DNA of 64,000 nucleotides from Stutzerimonas azotifigens DSM 17556 (lineage in GTDB: Bacteria > Pseudomonadota > Gammaproteobacteria > Pseudomonadales > Pseudomonadaceae), in the NCBI RefSeq assembly GCF_000425625.1, contig NZ_KE384409.1:91056-155055 (forward strand). The letters run 5' to 3'. The position numbers were made by a program, and so were the translations under genes. This document shows positions 54,190 through 64,000 of this stretch, piece by piece (position 1 is the first letter of the stretch; every line of letters starts with the position of its first letter). Below the pieces are notes generated by a model. The model saw only the letters and a program-made list of their open reading frames with translations. It made no database searches and was not told the DNA's origin.

Positions 54190-55392
54190 ATGCTTTCGTC
54201 CCCCTGGCGCTCCGACTTTCCCGCCCTGGCCGTGCTCGAAGCCCAGGGCGAGATCTACCTCGACAGCGCGGCCACCGCCCAGAAGCCGCAGGCGCTGATC
54301 AACGCCCTGAGCGGCTACTACACCAGTGGCGCCGCCAACGTGCACCGGGCCCAGCACACCACCGCCGAACGCGCCACCCGCGCCTTCGAGGGCACGCGCG
54401 AGAAACTCGCGGCCTGGCTGAACGTCCCCGGCGCCGACCAGCTGATCTTCACCCGCGGCGCCACCGAAGCGCTGAACCTGCTCGCCTACGGCCTGGAACA
54501 CCTGGTCCGGCCGGGCGACGAGATCGTCGTCAGCGCCCTGGAGCACCATGCCAACTTGCTACCATGGCAACAGCTCGCCCTCAGGCGCGGTGCGCGACTG
54601 GTGATCCTGCCGCTCGACCTTGCCGGCGCGGTCGACCTGCCGGCCGCCAGGCGGCTGATCAGTGCACACACCCGGCTGCTCGCCGTCAGCCAGCTGTCGA
54701 ACGTACTCGGCACCTGGCAGCCGCTCACCGAGCTGCTACCGCTGGCGCGCGCCCAGGGCGCGCTGACCGTGGTCGACGGCGCTCAGGGCATCGTTCACGG
54801 GCGGCACGATCTTCCGGCGCTCGGCTGTGATTTCTATGTGCTGTCCAGCCACAAGCTCTATGGGCCGGAAGGCGTCGGCGCGCTCTACGGTCGCCGCGAG
54901 GCGCTGGCGCAGCTGCGCCACTGGCAGTTCGGCGGCGAGATGGTGGAGATCGCGGACTATCAGCACGCCGACTTTCGCCCGGCCCCGCTGGGCTTCGAGG
55001 CCGGCACGCCGCCGATCGCCGGGGTGATCGGACTCGGCGCGGTGCTCGACTACCTGCTCACCCTCGATGAAACGGCCGTGGCGCAGCACGAAGCGGCGCT
55101 GCATGCCAAGCTCGTCGCCGGCCTCGGCAAGCGACGCGGCCTGCACCTGCTGGGCCGCCCGCAGGCGGCGCTGGCCAGCTTCGCGGTCGACGGCGTGCAC
55201 CACGGGGACCTGGCCCACCTGCTGACCGAGCAGGGCGTCGCCGTGCGCAGCGGCACGCACTGCGCCATGCCGCTGATGAACAGCCTCGGCAGGACCGGGG
55301 CGATCCGCGTCTCGCTCGGCCTGTACAACGACGGCGCCGACCTGGACGTCTTCTTCGCCGCGCTCGACCGGGCGCTGGAGATGCTCGCATGA
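54190..55392 (+). CDS. csdA: Cysteine desulfurase CsdA/SufS type
   Basis: The 400-residue PLP enzyme takes sulfur from cysteine. It has IYLDSAATAQKPQALINAL, the RGATEALNLLAYGL block, the Schiff-base Lys in YVLSSHKLYGPEGVGALY, and the catalytic Cys in GVAVRSGTHCAMPLMNSL (group II loop). Its stop overlaps csdE in an ATGA, so it passes sulfur to CsdE; together they serve TcdA (ct6A tRNA) and other acceptors. No suf genes are adjacent, so CsdA fits better than SufS. Confidence 0.94.
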   Translation: MLSSPWRSDFPALAVLEAQGEIYLDSAATAQKPQALINALSGYYTSGAANVHRAQHTTAERATRAFEGTREKLAAWLNVPGADQLIFTRGATEALNLLAYGLEHLVRPGDEIVVSALEHHANLLPWQQLALRRGARLVILPLDLAGAVDLPAARRLISAHTRLLAVSQLSNVLGTWQPLTELLPLARAQGALTVVDGAQGIVHGRHDLPALGCDFYVLSSHKLYGPEGVGALYGRREALAQLRHWQFGGEMVEIADYQHADFRPAPLGFEAGTPPIAGVIGLGAVLDYLLTLDETAVAQHEAALHAKLVAGLGKRRGLHLLGRPQAALASFAVDGVHHGDLAHLLTEQGVAVRSGTHCAMPLMNSLGRTGAIRVSLGLYNDGADLDVFFAALDRALEMLA

Positions 55393-55817
55393 CCATCGAT
55401 CCGTCCGCCCTTCCGGCCGCCGCCCAGGCGGCGCTGGCCGAGTTCGGCGCCGCCGGCGGCTGGGAGCAGCGCGCGCGCCTGCTGATGAGCTGGGGCGAGC
55501 GCCTGGAGCCGCTGACCGACGCCGAACGCAGCGACGAAAATCTGGTGCATGGCTGCGAAAGCCGTGTCTGGCTGGTCGGCGAGGACGAAGACGGCCACTG
55601 GCATTTCCGCGGGTCCAGCGAGGCCCGCCTGCTGCGCGGCCTGCTGGCGGTGCTGCTGGCACGCGTCGACAGCCTGACGGCGGACGAACTGCAATCGCTG
55701 GATGTCGCCGACTGGTTCGCGCAGCTGGGCCTTTCCCGTCAACTCTCACCTTCCCGCGCGAGCGGCATGAACGCCGTGCTGCAGCGCATGCGGGATAAAG
55801 GCCGGGAAAGGCGCTGA
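55389..55817 (+). CDS. csdE: Sulfur acceptor protein CsdE (SufE family)
   Basis: The 142-residue protein has the SufE fold: GGWEQRARLLMSWGERLEPL, then the active Cys in ENLVHGCESRVWLVGEDEDGHW, and an RGLLAVLLARVDSLTADEL helix. It receives persulfide from CsdA. Its ATG overlaps csdA. The stop at 55815-55817 is followed one base later by nine heptamer repeats, so the message ends in repeat sequence. Confidence 0.94.
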   Translation: MTIDPSALPAAAQAALAEFGAAGGWEQRARLLMSWGERLEPLTDAERSDENLVHGCESRVWLVGEDEDGHWHFRGSSEARLLRGLLAVLLARVDSLTADELQSLDVADWFAQLGLSRQLSPSRASGMNAVLQRMRDKGRERR

Positions 55818-55818
55818 A

Positions 55819-55881
55819 GGCTGGAGGCTGGAGGCTGGAGGCTGGAGGCTGGAGGCTGGAGGCTGGAGGCTGGAGGCTGGA
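55819..55881. repeat. Nine tandem GGCTGGA heptamers
   Basis: Nine exact copies of GGCTGGA run from 55819 to 55881, beginning 1 bp after the csdE stop. The period is 7, so a copy-number change would not keep frame, but the tract is outside coding sequence. The same heptamer builds the hairpin at 21553-21622. Perfect identity implies recent slippage. Confidence 0.95.
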
Positions 55882-55895
55882 CGATACCGCCTCGC

Positions 55896-56354
55896 GGTGG
55901 AAAAGGCTGCCCCGTTTTCCACCCCACACGGCCGTGGGAGGCGCGCCCTCGCGGCGATGCAGACCACGCGGGGGGCCGGCCCCGGCGTAGGGTGGAAAAC
56001 TCGCGCAGCGATTTTCCACCGATACACTCAACCGCTTGGTGGAAAAGGCTGCCCCGTTTTCCACCCCACACGGCCGTGGGAGGCGCGCCCTCGCGGCGAT
56101 GCAGACCACGCGGGGGGCCGGCCCCGGCGTAGGGTGGAAAACTCGCGCAGCGATTTTCCACCGATACACTCCGCAACCGCTTGGTGGAAAAGGCTGCGCC
56201 GTTATCCACCCCACACGGCCGTGGGAGGCGCGCCCTCGCGGCGATGCAGGCCACGCGGGCGTTCGGCCCCGGCGTAGGGTGGAAAACTCGCGCAGCGATT
56301 TTCCACCGATACATTCCACAACCGCTTGGTGGCAAGGCTGCGCCGCTTTCCACC
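55896..56354. repeat. Three and a bit tandem ~145-bp repeat units between csdE and tcdA
   Basis: Near-identical units start at 55896, 56038 and 56183 (periods 142 and 145), with a truncated fourth at 56328-56354. Each unit holds two hairpins with GGTGGAAAA/TTTTCCACC arms (one arm pair in unit 3 has TTATCCACC). Between them lies a REP-like 25-mer starting GTGGGAGGCGCGCCC (55934, 56076, 56221). The array fills the gap between the convergent csdE and tcdA ends. With the heptamer tract it accounts for 55818-56360. Confidence 0.95.
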
Positions 56355-56360
56355 CTGCTC

Positions 56361-57179
56361 TCAGGCGCTGTCGGCTGGCCTGTTCCGCTCGGAGGGCCGG
56401 CGGGTGCCGGCGACCAGCTTGTCCACCGCCCGAGCCGCCGCCACCATGCCGAAGGTCGCGGTGACCATCATCACCGCGCCAAAGCCGCCGGCACAGTCGA
56501 GCTTGACCCCCTCGCCGACGAAGCTCTTCTGCTGGCACACACCGCCGTCCGGCTTCGGATAGCGCAGCTGCTCGGTGGAGAACACGCAGGGCACGCTGTA
56601 ATGCCGGCCCGGCGTGCGCGAGAAGTTGTAGTCGCGGCGCAGCAGCGAGCGCACCTTGGCCGCCAGCGGGTCGTTGAAGGTCTTGTTCAGGTCGGCGACC
56701 TGGACCTGCGTCGGGTCGACCTGCCCGCCCGCGCCGCCGGTGGCGATAACCTGGAGCTTGCGCCGCTTGCACCAGGCGATCAGCGCGGCCTTGGCCGGCA
56801 CGCTGTCGATGCAGTCGATCACGCAGTCGAAATCCTCGGTGATGTACTCGGCCATGGTCTCCCGGGTGACGAAATCGGCCACCGCATGCACCCGGCAGGC
56901 CGGATTGATGGCGCGGATGCGCTCGGCCATGACCTCGACCTTCGGCTTGCCGATCGCGCCTTCCAGTGCATGGACCTGGCGGTTGGTGTTGGTGGTGCAG
57001 ACGTCGTCCAGGTCGAACAGCGACAGCTCGCCCACGCCGCTGCGGGCCAGCGCCTCGGCCGCCCAGGAACCGACCCCGCCGATACCCACCACCGCGACGT
57101 GCGCCGCGGCGAGACGCTCGGCCCCTTGGATGCCGTACAACCGGACGATGCCACCGAAACGCTGATCGTCGAACGCCAT
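56361..57179 (-). CDS. tcdA: tRNA threonylcarbamoyladenosine dehydratase
   Basis: The 272-residue E1-like enzyme cyclises t6A to ct6A at tRNA position 37. It has the ATP/Rossmann motif VAVVGIGGVGSWAAEALARSG, the NTNRQ motif, a FDCVIDCIDSVPAKAALIAWC strand and the NFSRTPGRHYSVPCVFSTEQ block. A C-terminal hydrophobic stretch (GGFGAVMMVTATFGMVAA) is typical. It is convergent with csdA-csdE, whose products are its genetic partners in E. coli (csdL). The ATG at 57179 fits homologues. Confidence 0.95.
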   Translation of the reverse strand: MAFDDQRFGGIVRLYGIQGAERLAAAHVAVVGIGGVGSWAAEALARSGVGELSLFDLDDVCTTNTNRQVHALEGAIGKPKVEVMAERIRAINPACRVHAVADFVTRETMAEYITEDFDCVIDCIDSVPAKAALIAWCKRRKLQVIATGGAGGQVDPTQVQVADLNKTFNDPLAAKVRSLLRRDYNFSRTPGRHYSVPCVFSTEQLRYPKPDGGVCQQKSFVGEGVKLDCAGGFGAVMMVTATFGMVAAARAVDKLVAGTRRPSERNRPADSA

Positions 57180-57338
57180 GCCACCCCCTTGCGATTGAGC
57201 GCCGATTATAGGCGCAGCGCGTGCGCCGCCGCAGCCGGCGGTCGTACCAACGGGGCGAAGCCGGCGTGACGGCTGGGCCGCCGGACGGCCTTTGCCTGCT
57301 AGAATGCACGCCCTTTTCATTGCCGCTGTGGAGTCCGC

Positions 57339-58481
57339 ATGGCCACCCTTTCGCCCACGCTCGAACTGGCTTGCGCGCTGATCGAACGCCCCTCCGTGAC
57401 ACCTCGCGACGAGGGCTGCCAGGACCTGATGATGAAGCGCCTGGCAGCCTGCGGCTTCCAGGTCGAGCCGATGGACATCGAGGACGTGCAGAATTTCTGG
57501 GCGCTGCGCGGCGACGAGGGTCCGGTGCTGTGCTTCGCCGGGCATACCGACGTGGTGCCTACCGGGCCGGAGTCGGCCTGGGCCGTGCCACCGTTCGCCG
57601 CCCGCGTCGACGACCAGGGCATGCTGCTCGGCCGCGGCGCCGCCGACATGAAGGGCAGCCTTGCAGCCATGGTGGTGGCAGTCGAGCGCTTCGTCGCCGA
57701 ACACCCGGACCATCGCGGCCAGATCGCCTTCCTCATCACCAGCGACGAGGAAGGCCCCGCGCAGTATGGCACCAAGGCGGTGGTCGAGCGGCTACGCGAG
57801 CGCGGCCAGCGGCTGGACTGGTGCATCGTCGGCGAGCCCTCGAGCACTGCGCAGCTGGGCGACGTGGTCAAGAACGGCCGGCGCGGCTCGCTGGGCGGCA
57901 CCCTGACGGTCATCGGCCAGCAGGGCCACGTCGCCTACCCGCACCTGGCGAGAAACCCCATCCACCTCGCCGCCCCGGCGCTGGCCGCCCTCGCTGCCGA
58001 ACACTGGGACGACGGCAACGCCTTCTTCCCGCCGACCAGCTTCCAGATCTCCAACCTCAATGCGGGCACCGGCGCCACCAACGTCATCCCGGGCGCGCTG
58101 GAAGCGCAGTTCAACTTTCGTTTTTCCACCGAGTCGACGGTCGAGCAGCTGCAGCAGCGTACCGCCGCGATCCTCGACCGCTTCGACTTCGACTACCGGA
58201 TCGACTGGGCGCTGTCAGGCCTGCCATTCCTCACCGAGCCCGGCGAACTGCTCGATGCCATCGCCAGAAGCATCGAGGCGGTCACCGGCCACGGCACCAC
58301 GCCCTCGACCAGCGGCGGCACCTCAGACGGCCGCTTCATCGCCACCCTCGGCACCCAGGTGGTGGAGCTCGGGCCGGTCAACGCCACCATCCACCAGGTG
58401 GACGAACGTGTGTTGGCCAGTGACCTCGACCTGCTGACCGAGGTCTACTACCAGACCCTGGTGCGCCTGCTCGCATGCTGA
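57339..58481 (+). CDS. dapE: Succinyl-diaminopimelate desuccinylase
   Basis: The 380-residue zinc peptidase-fold enzyme releases LL-diaminopimelate. Metal ligands are in [15 protein letters not shown] (His), [15 protein letters not shown] (Asp), [15 protein letters not shown] (Glu-Glu) and the C-terminal [12 protein letters not shown] (His). The dimerisation domain (about 180-290) is present. A TAGAAT -10 at 57300-57305 is the probable promoter core, without a clear -35. The stop overlaps rlmA by 7 bp. Confidence 0.96.
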   Translation: MATLSPTLELACALIERPSVTPRDEGCQDLMMKRLAACGFQVEPMDIEDVQNFWALRGDEGPVLCFAGHTDVVPTGPESAWAVPPFAARVDDQGMLLGRGAADMKGSLAAMVVAVERFVAEHPDHRGQIAFLITSDEEGPAQYGTKAVVERLRERGQRLDWCIVGEPSSTAQLGDVVKNGRRGSLGGTLTVIGQQGHVAYPHLARNPIHLAAPALAALAAEHWDDGNAFFPPTSFQISNLNAGTGATNVIPGALEAQFNFRFSTESTVEQLQQRTAAILDRFDFDYRIDWALSGLPFLTEPGELLDAIARSIEAVTGHGTTPSTSGGTSDGRFIATLGTQVVELGPVNATIHQVDERVLASDLDLLTEVYYQTLVRLLAC

Positions 58482-59284
58482 TCTGTCCGCTCTGCCGAGC
58501 CCCGCTGCACGATCACGATCAGGGCGTCGCCTGCTCCGCCGGGCACCGCTTCGATCGCGCCCGCCAGGGCTATCTCAACCTGCTGCCGGTGCAGCACAAG
58601 AAGAGCCGAGACCCGGGCGACAACCAGGCGATGGTCGAGGCCCGGCGGCGCTTTCTCGATGCCGGCCACTATGCGCCGATTCGCGAACGGCTTGCGGCCC
58701 TGGCGGTCGACCGGGCGCCCACCCGCTGGCTCGACATCGGTTGCGGCGAAGGCTATTACAGCGCGCGCCTGGCCGAGGCGCTGCCGGCGGCCGAGGGCTA
58801 CGCCCTGGATATCTCGCGCGAAGCGGTCAAGCGTGCCTGCCGCCGGGCCCCGAGCCTGACCTGGCTGGTCGCAAGCATGGCCCGGGTGCCACTGGCCGAC
58901 AGCGCGCTGGAACTGGCCACCAGCGTGTTCAGCCCGCTCGACTGGGCCGAGACGCAGCGACTGCTGCAACCCGGTGGCGCGCTGCTGATCGTCGGCCCCG
59001 CGCGCGACCACCTGCTGCAACTGCGTCAGCGCCTGTATGCCGAGGTGCGCGAGTACGACGACGGCAAGCACCTCGCCCGCGTCCCGCCGGGCATGCACCT
59101 GGCGCACAGCGAAACGCTCGAATACCCGCTCGACCTGGACCGCCCCGAGGACCGCGCCGACCTGCTGGCGATGACGCCGCACGGCTGGCGCGCGGGCGCC
59201 GAACGCCGCCAGGCGGTGATCGAGCAGCCCCTGCAGGTCACGGTTGCGGTACGCTTCGACCTGATCGAGCGCGACATTGCCTGA
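58475..59284 (+). CDS. rlmA: 23S rRNA (guanine-N1)-methyltransferase RlmA
   Basis: The 269-residue protein matches RlmA(I), which methylates G745 of 23S rRNA. An N-terminal zinc site ([10 protein letters not shown] ... [21 protein letters not shown]) precedes the SAM domain with [19 protein letters not shown] and a [15 protein letters not shown] motif. [19 protein letters not shown] follows. It overlaps dapE by 7 bp, so the two are co-translated. Confidence 0.92.
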   Translation: MLICPLCRAPLHDHDQGVACSAGHRFDRARQGYLNLLPVQHKKSRDPGDNQAMVEARRRFLDAGHYAPIRERLAALAVDRAPTRWLDIGCGEGYYSARLAEALPAAEGYALDISREAVKRACRRAPSLTWLVASMARVPLADSALELATSVFSPLDWAETQRLLQPGGALLIVGPARDHLLQLRQRLYAEVREYDDGKHLARVPPGMHLAHSETLEYPLDLDRPEDRADLLAMTPHGWRAGAERRQAVIEQPLQVTVAVRFDLIERDIA

Positions 59285-59305
59285 AGGCACAGGAGAACGG
59301 CCAGC

Positions 59306-59677
59306 ATGCGCCAACCGGATATCGAGATCTATGTGAAGGATGCCGACCAGCCGGCCATCGGCGCCTGGCTGGCGGAGGCCATCGGGCCCTGCTCCGAATG
59401 GCGGCGCCAGGGCCAGACGTTCAAGTGCCAGGCGGCGGGCATCCCGGTGACCTGGGTCCCCAACGCCGTGGGCAAGTGGCACAGCCTGCTGCTGGAAAGC
59501 GACCAGACGCCCTGGACGGACGACATCGCCTGCGCGCATGCCGCCCATCAGGCACTGGGCGTGGAAATTCGCTGTGCGCCGGGAAGCTGGCAGGAAGAGG
59601 AAGGCGAAGAGGATGCCGACCGCTGGATCAGCGTGAGCCAGCAGGGAGAGAAGGAAATCATCTGGCGAACCGGCTGA
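59306..59677 (+). CDS. Conserved-type hypothetical protein (123 aa)
   Basis: The 123-residue protein (MRQPDIEIYVKDADQPAIGA, WLAEAIGPCSEWRRQGQTFKC, GIPVTWVPNAVGKWHSLLLES, then an acidic EEEGEEDADRW segment near the end) looks like a small alpha/beta domain. It has no signal peptide or membrane segment. It starts 21 bp after rlmA behind AGGAGAA and is probably in the dapE-rlmA unit. I cannot assign a function. Confidence 0.75.
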   Translation: MRQPDIEIYVKDADQPAIGAWLAEAIGPCSEWRRQGQTFKCQAAGIPVTWVPNAVGKWHSLLLESDQTPWTDDIACAHAAHQALGVEIRCAPGSWQEEEGEEDADRWISVSQQGEKEIIWRTG

Positions 59678-59743
59678 CCGTCGCCGCCATCGTCACGCAT
59701 GCGTGGATGGTCGAAACTACCGGGGGCCCTATCCCACCGGCAT

Positions 59744-59772
59744 TAAAAAAGCCCGTCGCAGGACGGGCTTTT
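59744..59772 (-). terminator. Intrinsic terminator of the cold-shock gene
   Basis: An 11-bp stem (59747-59757 with 59762-59772, AAAAGCCCGTC arms) with a 4-nt loop runs into TTTTTT on the minus strand, 7 bp past the csp stop. The symmetrical A/T arms also let it stop transcripts from the 123-aa gene. Confidence 0.9.
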
Positions 59773-59779
59773 CCGGATC

Positions 59780-59989
59780 TCAGACGCCGGAGACGTCTTC
59801 GGCCTGCAGGCCTTTCTGACCCTGAATCACCGAGAACTCGACTTTCTGGCCTTCGACCAGAGAGCGGTGACCCTCGCCGCGAATGGCGCGATAGTGGACG
59901 AAGACATCAGCACCGCTGTCACGCTGAATGAACCCATAGCCCTTGGCGTCATTGAACCATTTGACGGTTCCGATCTCACGATCAGCCAT
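59780..59989 (-). CDS. Cold-shock domain protein (CspA family)
   Basis: The 69-residue protein is one cold-shock OB-fold: [20 protein letters not shown] (RNP1), then DVFVHYRAI (RNP2) and [20 protein letters not shown]. Such proteins bind single-stranded RNA or DNA and melt mRNA structure. The ATG at 59989 has GGAG about 8 nt upstream; the in-frame extension is basic and unlike the family. A promoter at 60132-60159 leaves a 5' UTR of about 136 nt, as in cold-induced csp genes. It has its own terminator. Confidence 0.93.
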   Translation of the reverse strand: MADREIGTVKWFNDAKGYGFIQRDSGADVFVHYRAIRGEGHRSLVEGQKVEFSVIQGQKGLQAEDVSGV

Positions 59990-60131
59990 TAACACTTCTC
60001 CAACTCGCTTTTTGTTAGCCCTCTGACGAGGATCGTCTCGACGGCGCAGCAAAACGTCCTTCTTCTTATATCCGGCCTCGGGCTAGCGAGGAGCGGCTAT
60101 AAAAGTCGCGTTTCAGGGCGACCGCTCATCG

Positions 60132-60159
60132 AGTATAAAGCAGGAAAATTTAGTTTAAA
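60132..60159 (-). promoter_or_regulatory. Probable promoter of the cold-shock gene
   Basis: On the minus strand TTTAAA (60154-60159) and TATACT (60132-60137) are spaced 16 bp, with an AT-rich UP-like tract (GAAAAAATTCC) before the -35. The 407-bp gap to plsB (59990-60396) otherwise holds the csp leader and presumably the unplaced plsB promoter. Confidence 0.6.
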
Positions 60160-60396
60160 GGAATTTTTTCGGTCCGCTGCGAGCCTTGCCGCACTAGGGC
60201 TGCAGGCCGTTTCAGGGCCTTGACCGGGCGGTTTCGATCGCTTCGCTAACACCCTGAAACATCTCTGGTCCGCCTGCGCCAGCCTTTTCGGTCGCAAGCC
60301 CCTCCGTCGCACGCCCATGCCCGCGTTTTGCCGCTGGCGAAGGGATGCGGCACACTAGCCGCCCCCGGGCCCTGCCTGCCGCATTACCTCTTGTCT

Positions 60397-62889
60397 ATGA
60401 CCCGCTCCCCGCTCCGACGCCTCGTGTTCGCCGCCTTGCGCCGTGTCCTGTACCTTTGGGTGCGTTCGGAAACGATCAACCAGTCGGCCTTCGCGCTCAA
60501 GCTCGATCGCAGCCAGCCGGTGCTCTACGTGCTGCAGAAACCGTCCCTGAGCGACCTGGCGGTGCTGGATACCGAATGCATGAAAGCCGGACTGCCGCGC
60601 CCGGTGCTGCCGGTCATGGTGGGTGGGCACGAGGAACCGGCCGCCTTCTTCCACCTGATGCCGGCCGCCAGCTGGCATGGCCGGCCGCTGCCGGCCAGGG
60701 CGGCGCCGACCCTGCAGCGCGTGGTGGATGCGCTCGCGCGGCAGGCCGTCGAAAATGTCCAGGTCGTGCCCGTGAGCGTGTTCTGGGGCCAGTCGCCGGA
60801 CCGCGAGACGAGCCCCTGGAAGCTGCTGTTCGCCGATTCCTGGGCGGTGACCGGCCGACTGCGTCGCCTGGTCAGTATCCTCATTCTCGGGCGCAAGACC
60901 CGCCTGCAATTCTCCGCGCCGATCCAGCTCGGCGAACTGGTCGCCCTGGCCAAGGGCAAGGAACGCACACTGCGAATGGTCCACCGCATCCTCCGGGTGC
61001 ACTTTCGCAACCAGAAGGCCGCAGTCATCGGCCCGGACCTGTCGCACCGGCGCAACCTGGTCAAGGGCCTGGTGCATGCGCCCCAGGTGCGCCAGGCGAT
61101 CCGCGACGAAGCCGAGCGCGAGAACATCCCGCTGGAAAAGGCCGAACGCCAGGCGCTGCGCTACGGCAACGAGATCGCCTCGGACTACGCCTACACCGTG
61201 GTGCGTTTCCTCGAACTGGTGCTGTCGTGGTTCTGGAACAAGATCTACGACGGCATCCGGGTCAACAACCTGCAGCAGGTCCAGGACGCCGTGCATGGGC
61301 ACGAGGTCATCTACGTGCCCTGCCACCGCAGCCACATCGACTACCTGCTGCTGTCCTACCTGCTGTTCCGCAACGGCCTGACCCCGCCGCACATCGCCGC
61401 CGGCATCAACCTCAACATGCCGGTCATCGGCAGCCTGCTGCGGCGCGGCGGAGCCTTCTTCATGCGCCGCACCTTCAAGGGCAATCCGCTGTACACCGCG
61501 GTATTCAACGAATACCTGCACACCCTGTTCAGCCGCGGCTTCCCGGTGGAGTACTTCGTGGAGGGGGGCCGCTCGCGGACCGGGCGGATGCTCCAGCCAC
61601 GCACCGGCATGCTGGCGATCACCCTGCGCAGCTTCCTGCGCTCCTCGCGCCAGCCGATCCTCTTCGTGCCGGTCTACATCGGCTACGAGCGCGTGCTCGA
61701 GGGACGCACCTACCTCGGCGAACTCAGGGGCGCGGCGAAGAAGAAGGAGTCGGTGTTCGACATCTTCAAGGTGGTCGGCGCGCTCAAGCAGCGCTTCGGG
61801 CAGGTCTGGGTCAACTTCGGCGAGCCGCTGGCGCTCGACGATTTCCTCGACAGGGAGCAGCCTGGCTGGCGCCAGCAGGAGCTGGGACCGAGCTATCGAC
61901 CCGAGTGGCTGACCGATACCACCAACCACCTGGCCCGGCGGATCGCCGAACGGCTGAACGAGGCGACCGCGGTCAACCCGGTCAACCTGGTGGCCCTGGC
62001 GCTGCTTTCCACCAGCCGGCTGGCGCTCGACGACCGCGCCCTCGCCCGCGTGCTGGACCTCTACCTGGCCCTGTTGCGCGCGGTTCCCTACTCGCCGCAC
62101 ATGACCCTGCCGGAAGGCGACGGCGCCTCGCTGATCGCCTACGTCAAGGAACTCGAGCTGCTCGCCGAGCAGAAGGATGCGCTCGGCAACATCTGCTACC
62201 TCGACGAGCAGAACGCCGTGCTCATGACCTACTACCGCAACAACGTGCTGCACATCTTCGCCCTGCCGGGGCTGCTGGCGAGCTTCTTCCAGAGCAGCTC
62301 GCGGATGAGTCGCGAGCAGATCATGCGCTACACCCGCGCGCTCTATCCGTACCTGCAGGCCGAGCTGTTCATCCGCTGGGAACTCGACGAGCTGGACGAG
62401 GTGGTCGACCGCTGGCTGGCGGTGCTCGTCGAGCAGGAGCTGCTCAGGCAGGACGGCGACGTCTTCGTCCGCCCCGCCCCGAGCTCGCGCCAGTTCGTGC
62501 TGCTGACCCTGCTGTCGCGCGCCATCGTGCAGACCCTGCAGCGCTTCTACATGGCGATCGCGCTGCTGCTCAACGGCGGCCAGCTCGCGCTCACCGCCGA
62601 GGAACTGGAAAATCTCTGCACCGTGATGGCCCAGCGCCTGTCGATCCTGCATGGCCTCAACGCGCCGGAGTTCTTCGACAAGAGCCTGTTTCGGCACTTC
62701 ATCACTACCCTGCTGGAACAGGGTGTGCTGCGTCGCAACGAGGCGGGCCGGCTGAGCTATCACCCGCTGCTGGGCGAACTGGCCGAAGGCGCGGCCAAAC
62801 GCGTGCTGCCCGCGGAGATCCGCCTGTCCATCCGGCAGGTCGCGATGGACCGGCACCTGGATGCCGAGCCGAGCCCGACGTCGACATAG
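60397..62889 (+). CDS. plsB: Glycerol-3-phosphate 1-O-acyltransferase
   Basis: The 830-residue inner-membrane enzyme acylates glycerol-3-phosphate at sn-1, starting phospholipid synthesis. Acyltransferase motif I is [16 protein letters not shown] (HX4D), motif [18 protein letters not shown], motif [17 protein letters not shown] and motif [15 protein letters not shown]. The ATG at 60397 ([17 protein letters not shown]) fits homologues and precedes a basic membrane-binding helix. plsX is in the same window, so both acyl-transfer routes are present. Confidence 0.96.
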   Translation: MTRSPLRRLVFAALRRVLYLWVRSETINQSAFALKLDRSQPVLYVLQKPSLSDLAVLDTECMKAGLPRPVLPVMVGGHEEPAAFFHLMPAASWHGRPLPARAAPTLQRVVDALARQAVENVQVVPVSVFWGQSPDRETSPWKLLFADSWAVTGRLRRLVSILILGRKTRLQFSAPIQLGELVALAKGKERTLRMVHRILRVHFRNQKAAVIGPDLSHRRNLVKGLVHAPQVRQAIRDEAERENIPLEKAERQALRYGNEIASDYAYTVVRFLELVLSWFWNKIYDGIRVNNLQQVQDAVHGHEVIYVPCHRSHIDYLLLSYLLFRNGLTPPHIAAGINLNMPVIGSLLRRGGAFFMRRTFKGNPLYTAVFNEYLHTLFSRGFPVEYFVEGGRSRTGRMLQPRTGMLAITLRSFLRSSRQPILFVPVYIGYERVLEGRTYLGELRGAAKKKESVFDIFKVVGALKQRFGQVWVNFGEPLALDDFLDREQPGWRQQELGPSYRPEWLTDTTNHLARRIAERLNEATAVNPVNLVALALLSTSRLALDDRALARVLDLYLALLRAVPYSPHMTLPEGDGASLIAYVKELELLAEQKDALGNICYLDEQNAVLMTYYRNNVLHIFALPGLLASFFQSSSRMSREQIMRYTRALYPYLQAELFIRWELDELDEVVDRWLAVLVEQELLRQDGDVFVRPAPSSRQFVLLTLLSRAIVQTLQRFYMAIALLLNGGQLALTAEELENLCTVMAQRLSILHGLNAPEFFDKSLFRHFITTLLEQGVLRRNEAGRLSYHPLLGELAEGAAKRVLPAEIRLSIRQVAMDRHLDAEPSPTST

Positions 62890-63099
62890 ATCATTGGCTC
62901 GCCGTGTTGGGCTTCGTCGCCTCGCGCCTCAACCCAGCCATTTCTGCCATCGGAGCGATGCCTTTTCCGGCGCAAATCGGGAGGAAACAAAAAGGCGCAA
63001 CCGCCACTCTTCGAGCAATAAGTTTTTCCCGTAGAGACATTAACGCTGATTTCTACCAATTTTTAGACAATGCTTGCCATACCTCGCCGACCAGCATAG

Positions 63100-64000
<901 letters not shown>

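Noticed and set aside
55819-56354. Second CRISPR array
   Set aside because: Units are tandem without unique spacers and are about 145 bp or 7 bp long; they match REP-like and heptamer repeats instead.
60355-62856. Minus-strand 833-codon open frame
   Set aside because: Antisense shadow of plsB; no domain or ribosome site supports it.

Overview
The window reads as a high-GC gammaproteobacterial chromosome of the genus Pseudomonas, most likely the P. stutzeri (Stutzerimonas) group. Evidence is the gene order: guaB-guaA beside xseA; yceD-rpmF-plsX-fabD-fabG-acpP-fabF-pabC-mltG-tmk-holB-pilZ-tatD without fabH; rluC-HAD-sppA opposite rne; map-glnD-dapC-dapD-csdA-csdE; plsB and leuA. The genus comes from synteny and protein character, not from a database search.

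Layout. 1-7804 (minus strand): a type I-C CRISPR-Cas locus, cas3-cas5c-cas8c-cas7c-cas4-cas1-cas2, then a leader and the first repeat of an array that runs off the left edge. cas3 carries a one-base frameshift at 6816-6819, so interference may be dead or the base may be an error. A LexA-like box lies 67 bp before cas3. 8039-14353: a LysR regulator divergent from an amino-acid ABC transporter operon with two permeases, two ATPases and an embedded argininosuccinate-lyase-like enzyme, which looks like an uptake-and-cleavage unit for an unidentified N-substituted amino acid. 14514-19810: an accessory patch with a decayed hydrolase, a YcaQ-type DNA glycosylase, an MFS-SDR-methyltransferase set and a TetR regulator. 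19950-28320: guaBA, xseA, a M23 peptidase, several conserved small proteins and a second TetR regulator. 28377-43116: a PLP enzyme, a probable RgsA sRNA, then the core replication, cell-wall and fatty-acid block. 43143-46835: RNase E with a roughly 490 nt 5' UTR and its terminator. 47045-58481: map, glnD and three lysine-pathway genes (dapC, dapD, dapE), interleaved with csdA-csdE-tcdA (cysteine desulfurase, its sulfur acceptor, and the ct6A tRNA enzyme). 58475-64000: rlmA, a cold-shock protein, plsB and the 5' part of leuA.

Repeats are notable. A GGCTGGA heptamer occurs as nine tandem copies after csdE and as a long hairpin between guaB and guaA. A REP-like 25-mer occurs as an inverted pair after xseA and inside three tandem ~145 bp units between csdE and tcdA. 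No insertion sequence, prophage, tRNA or rRNA gene was recognised.

The best candidates for something new are the possible SOS link of the cas operon and the ABC-transporter/lyase operon. Two single-base indels, both in short G/C runs (cas3 and a 48-codon gene at 52348-52493), raise the possibility of sequencing errors.
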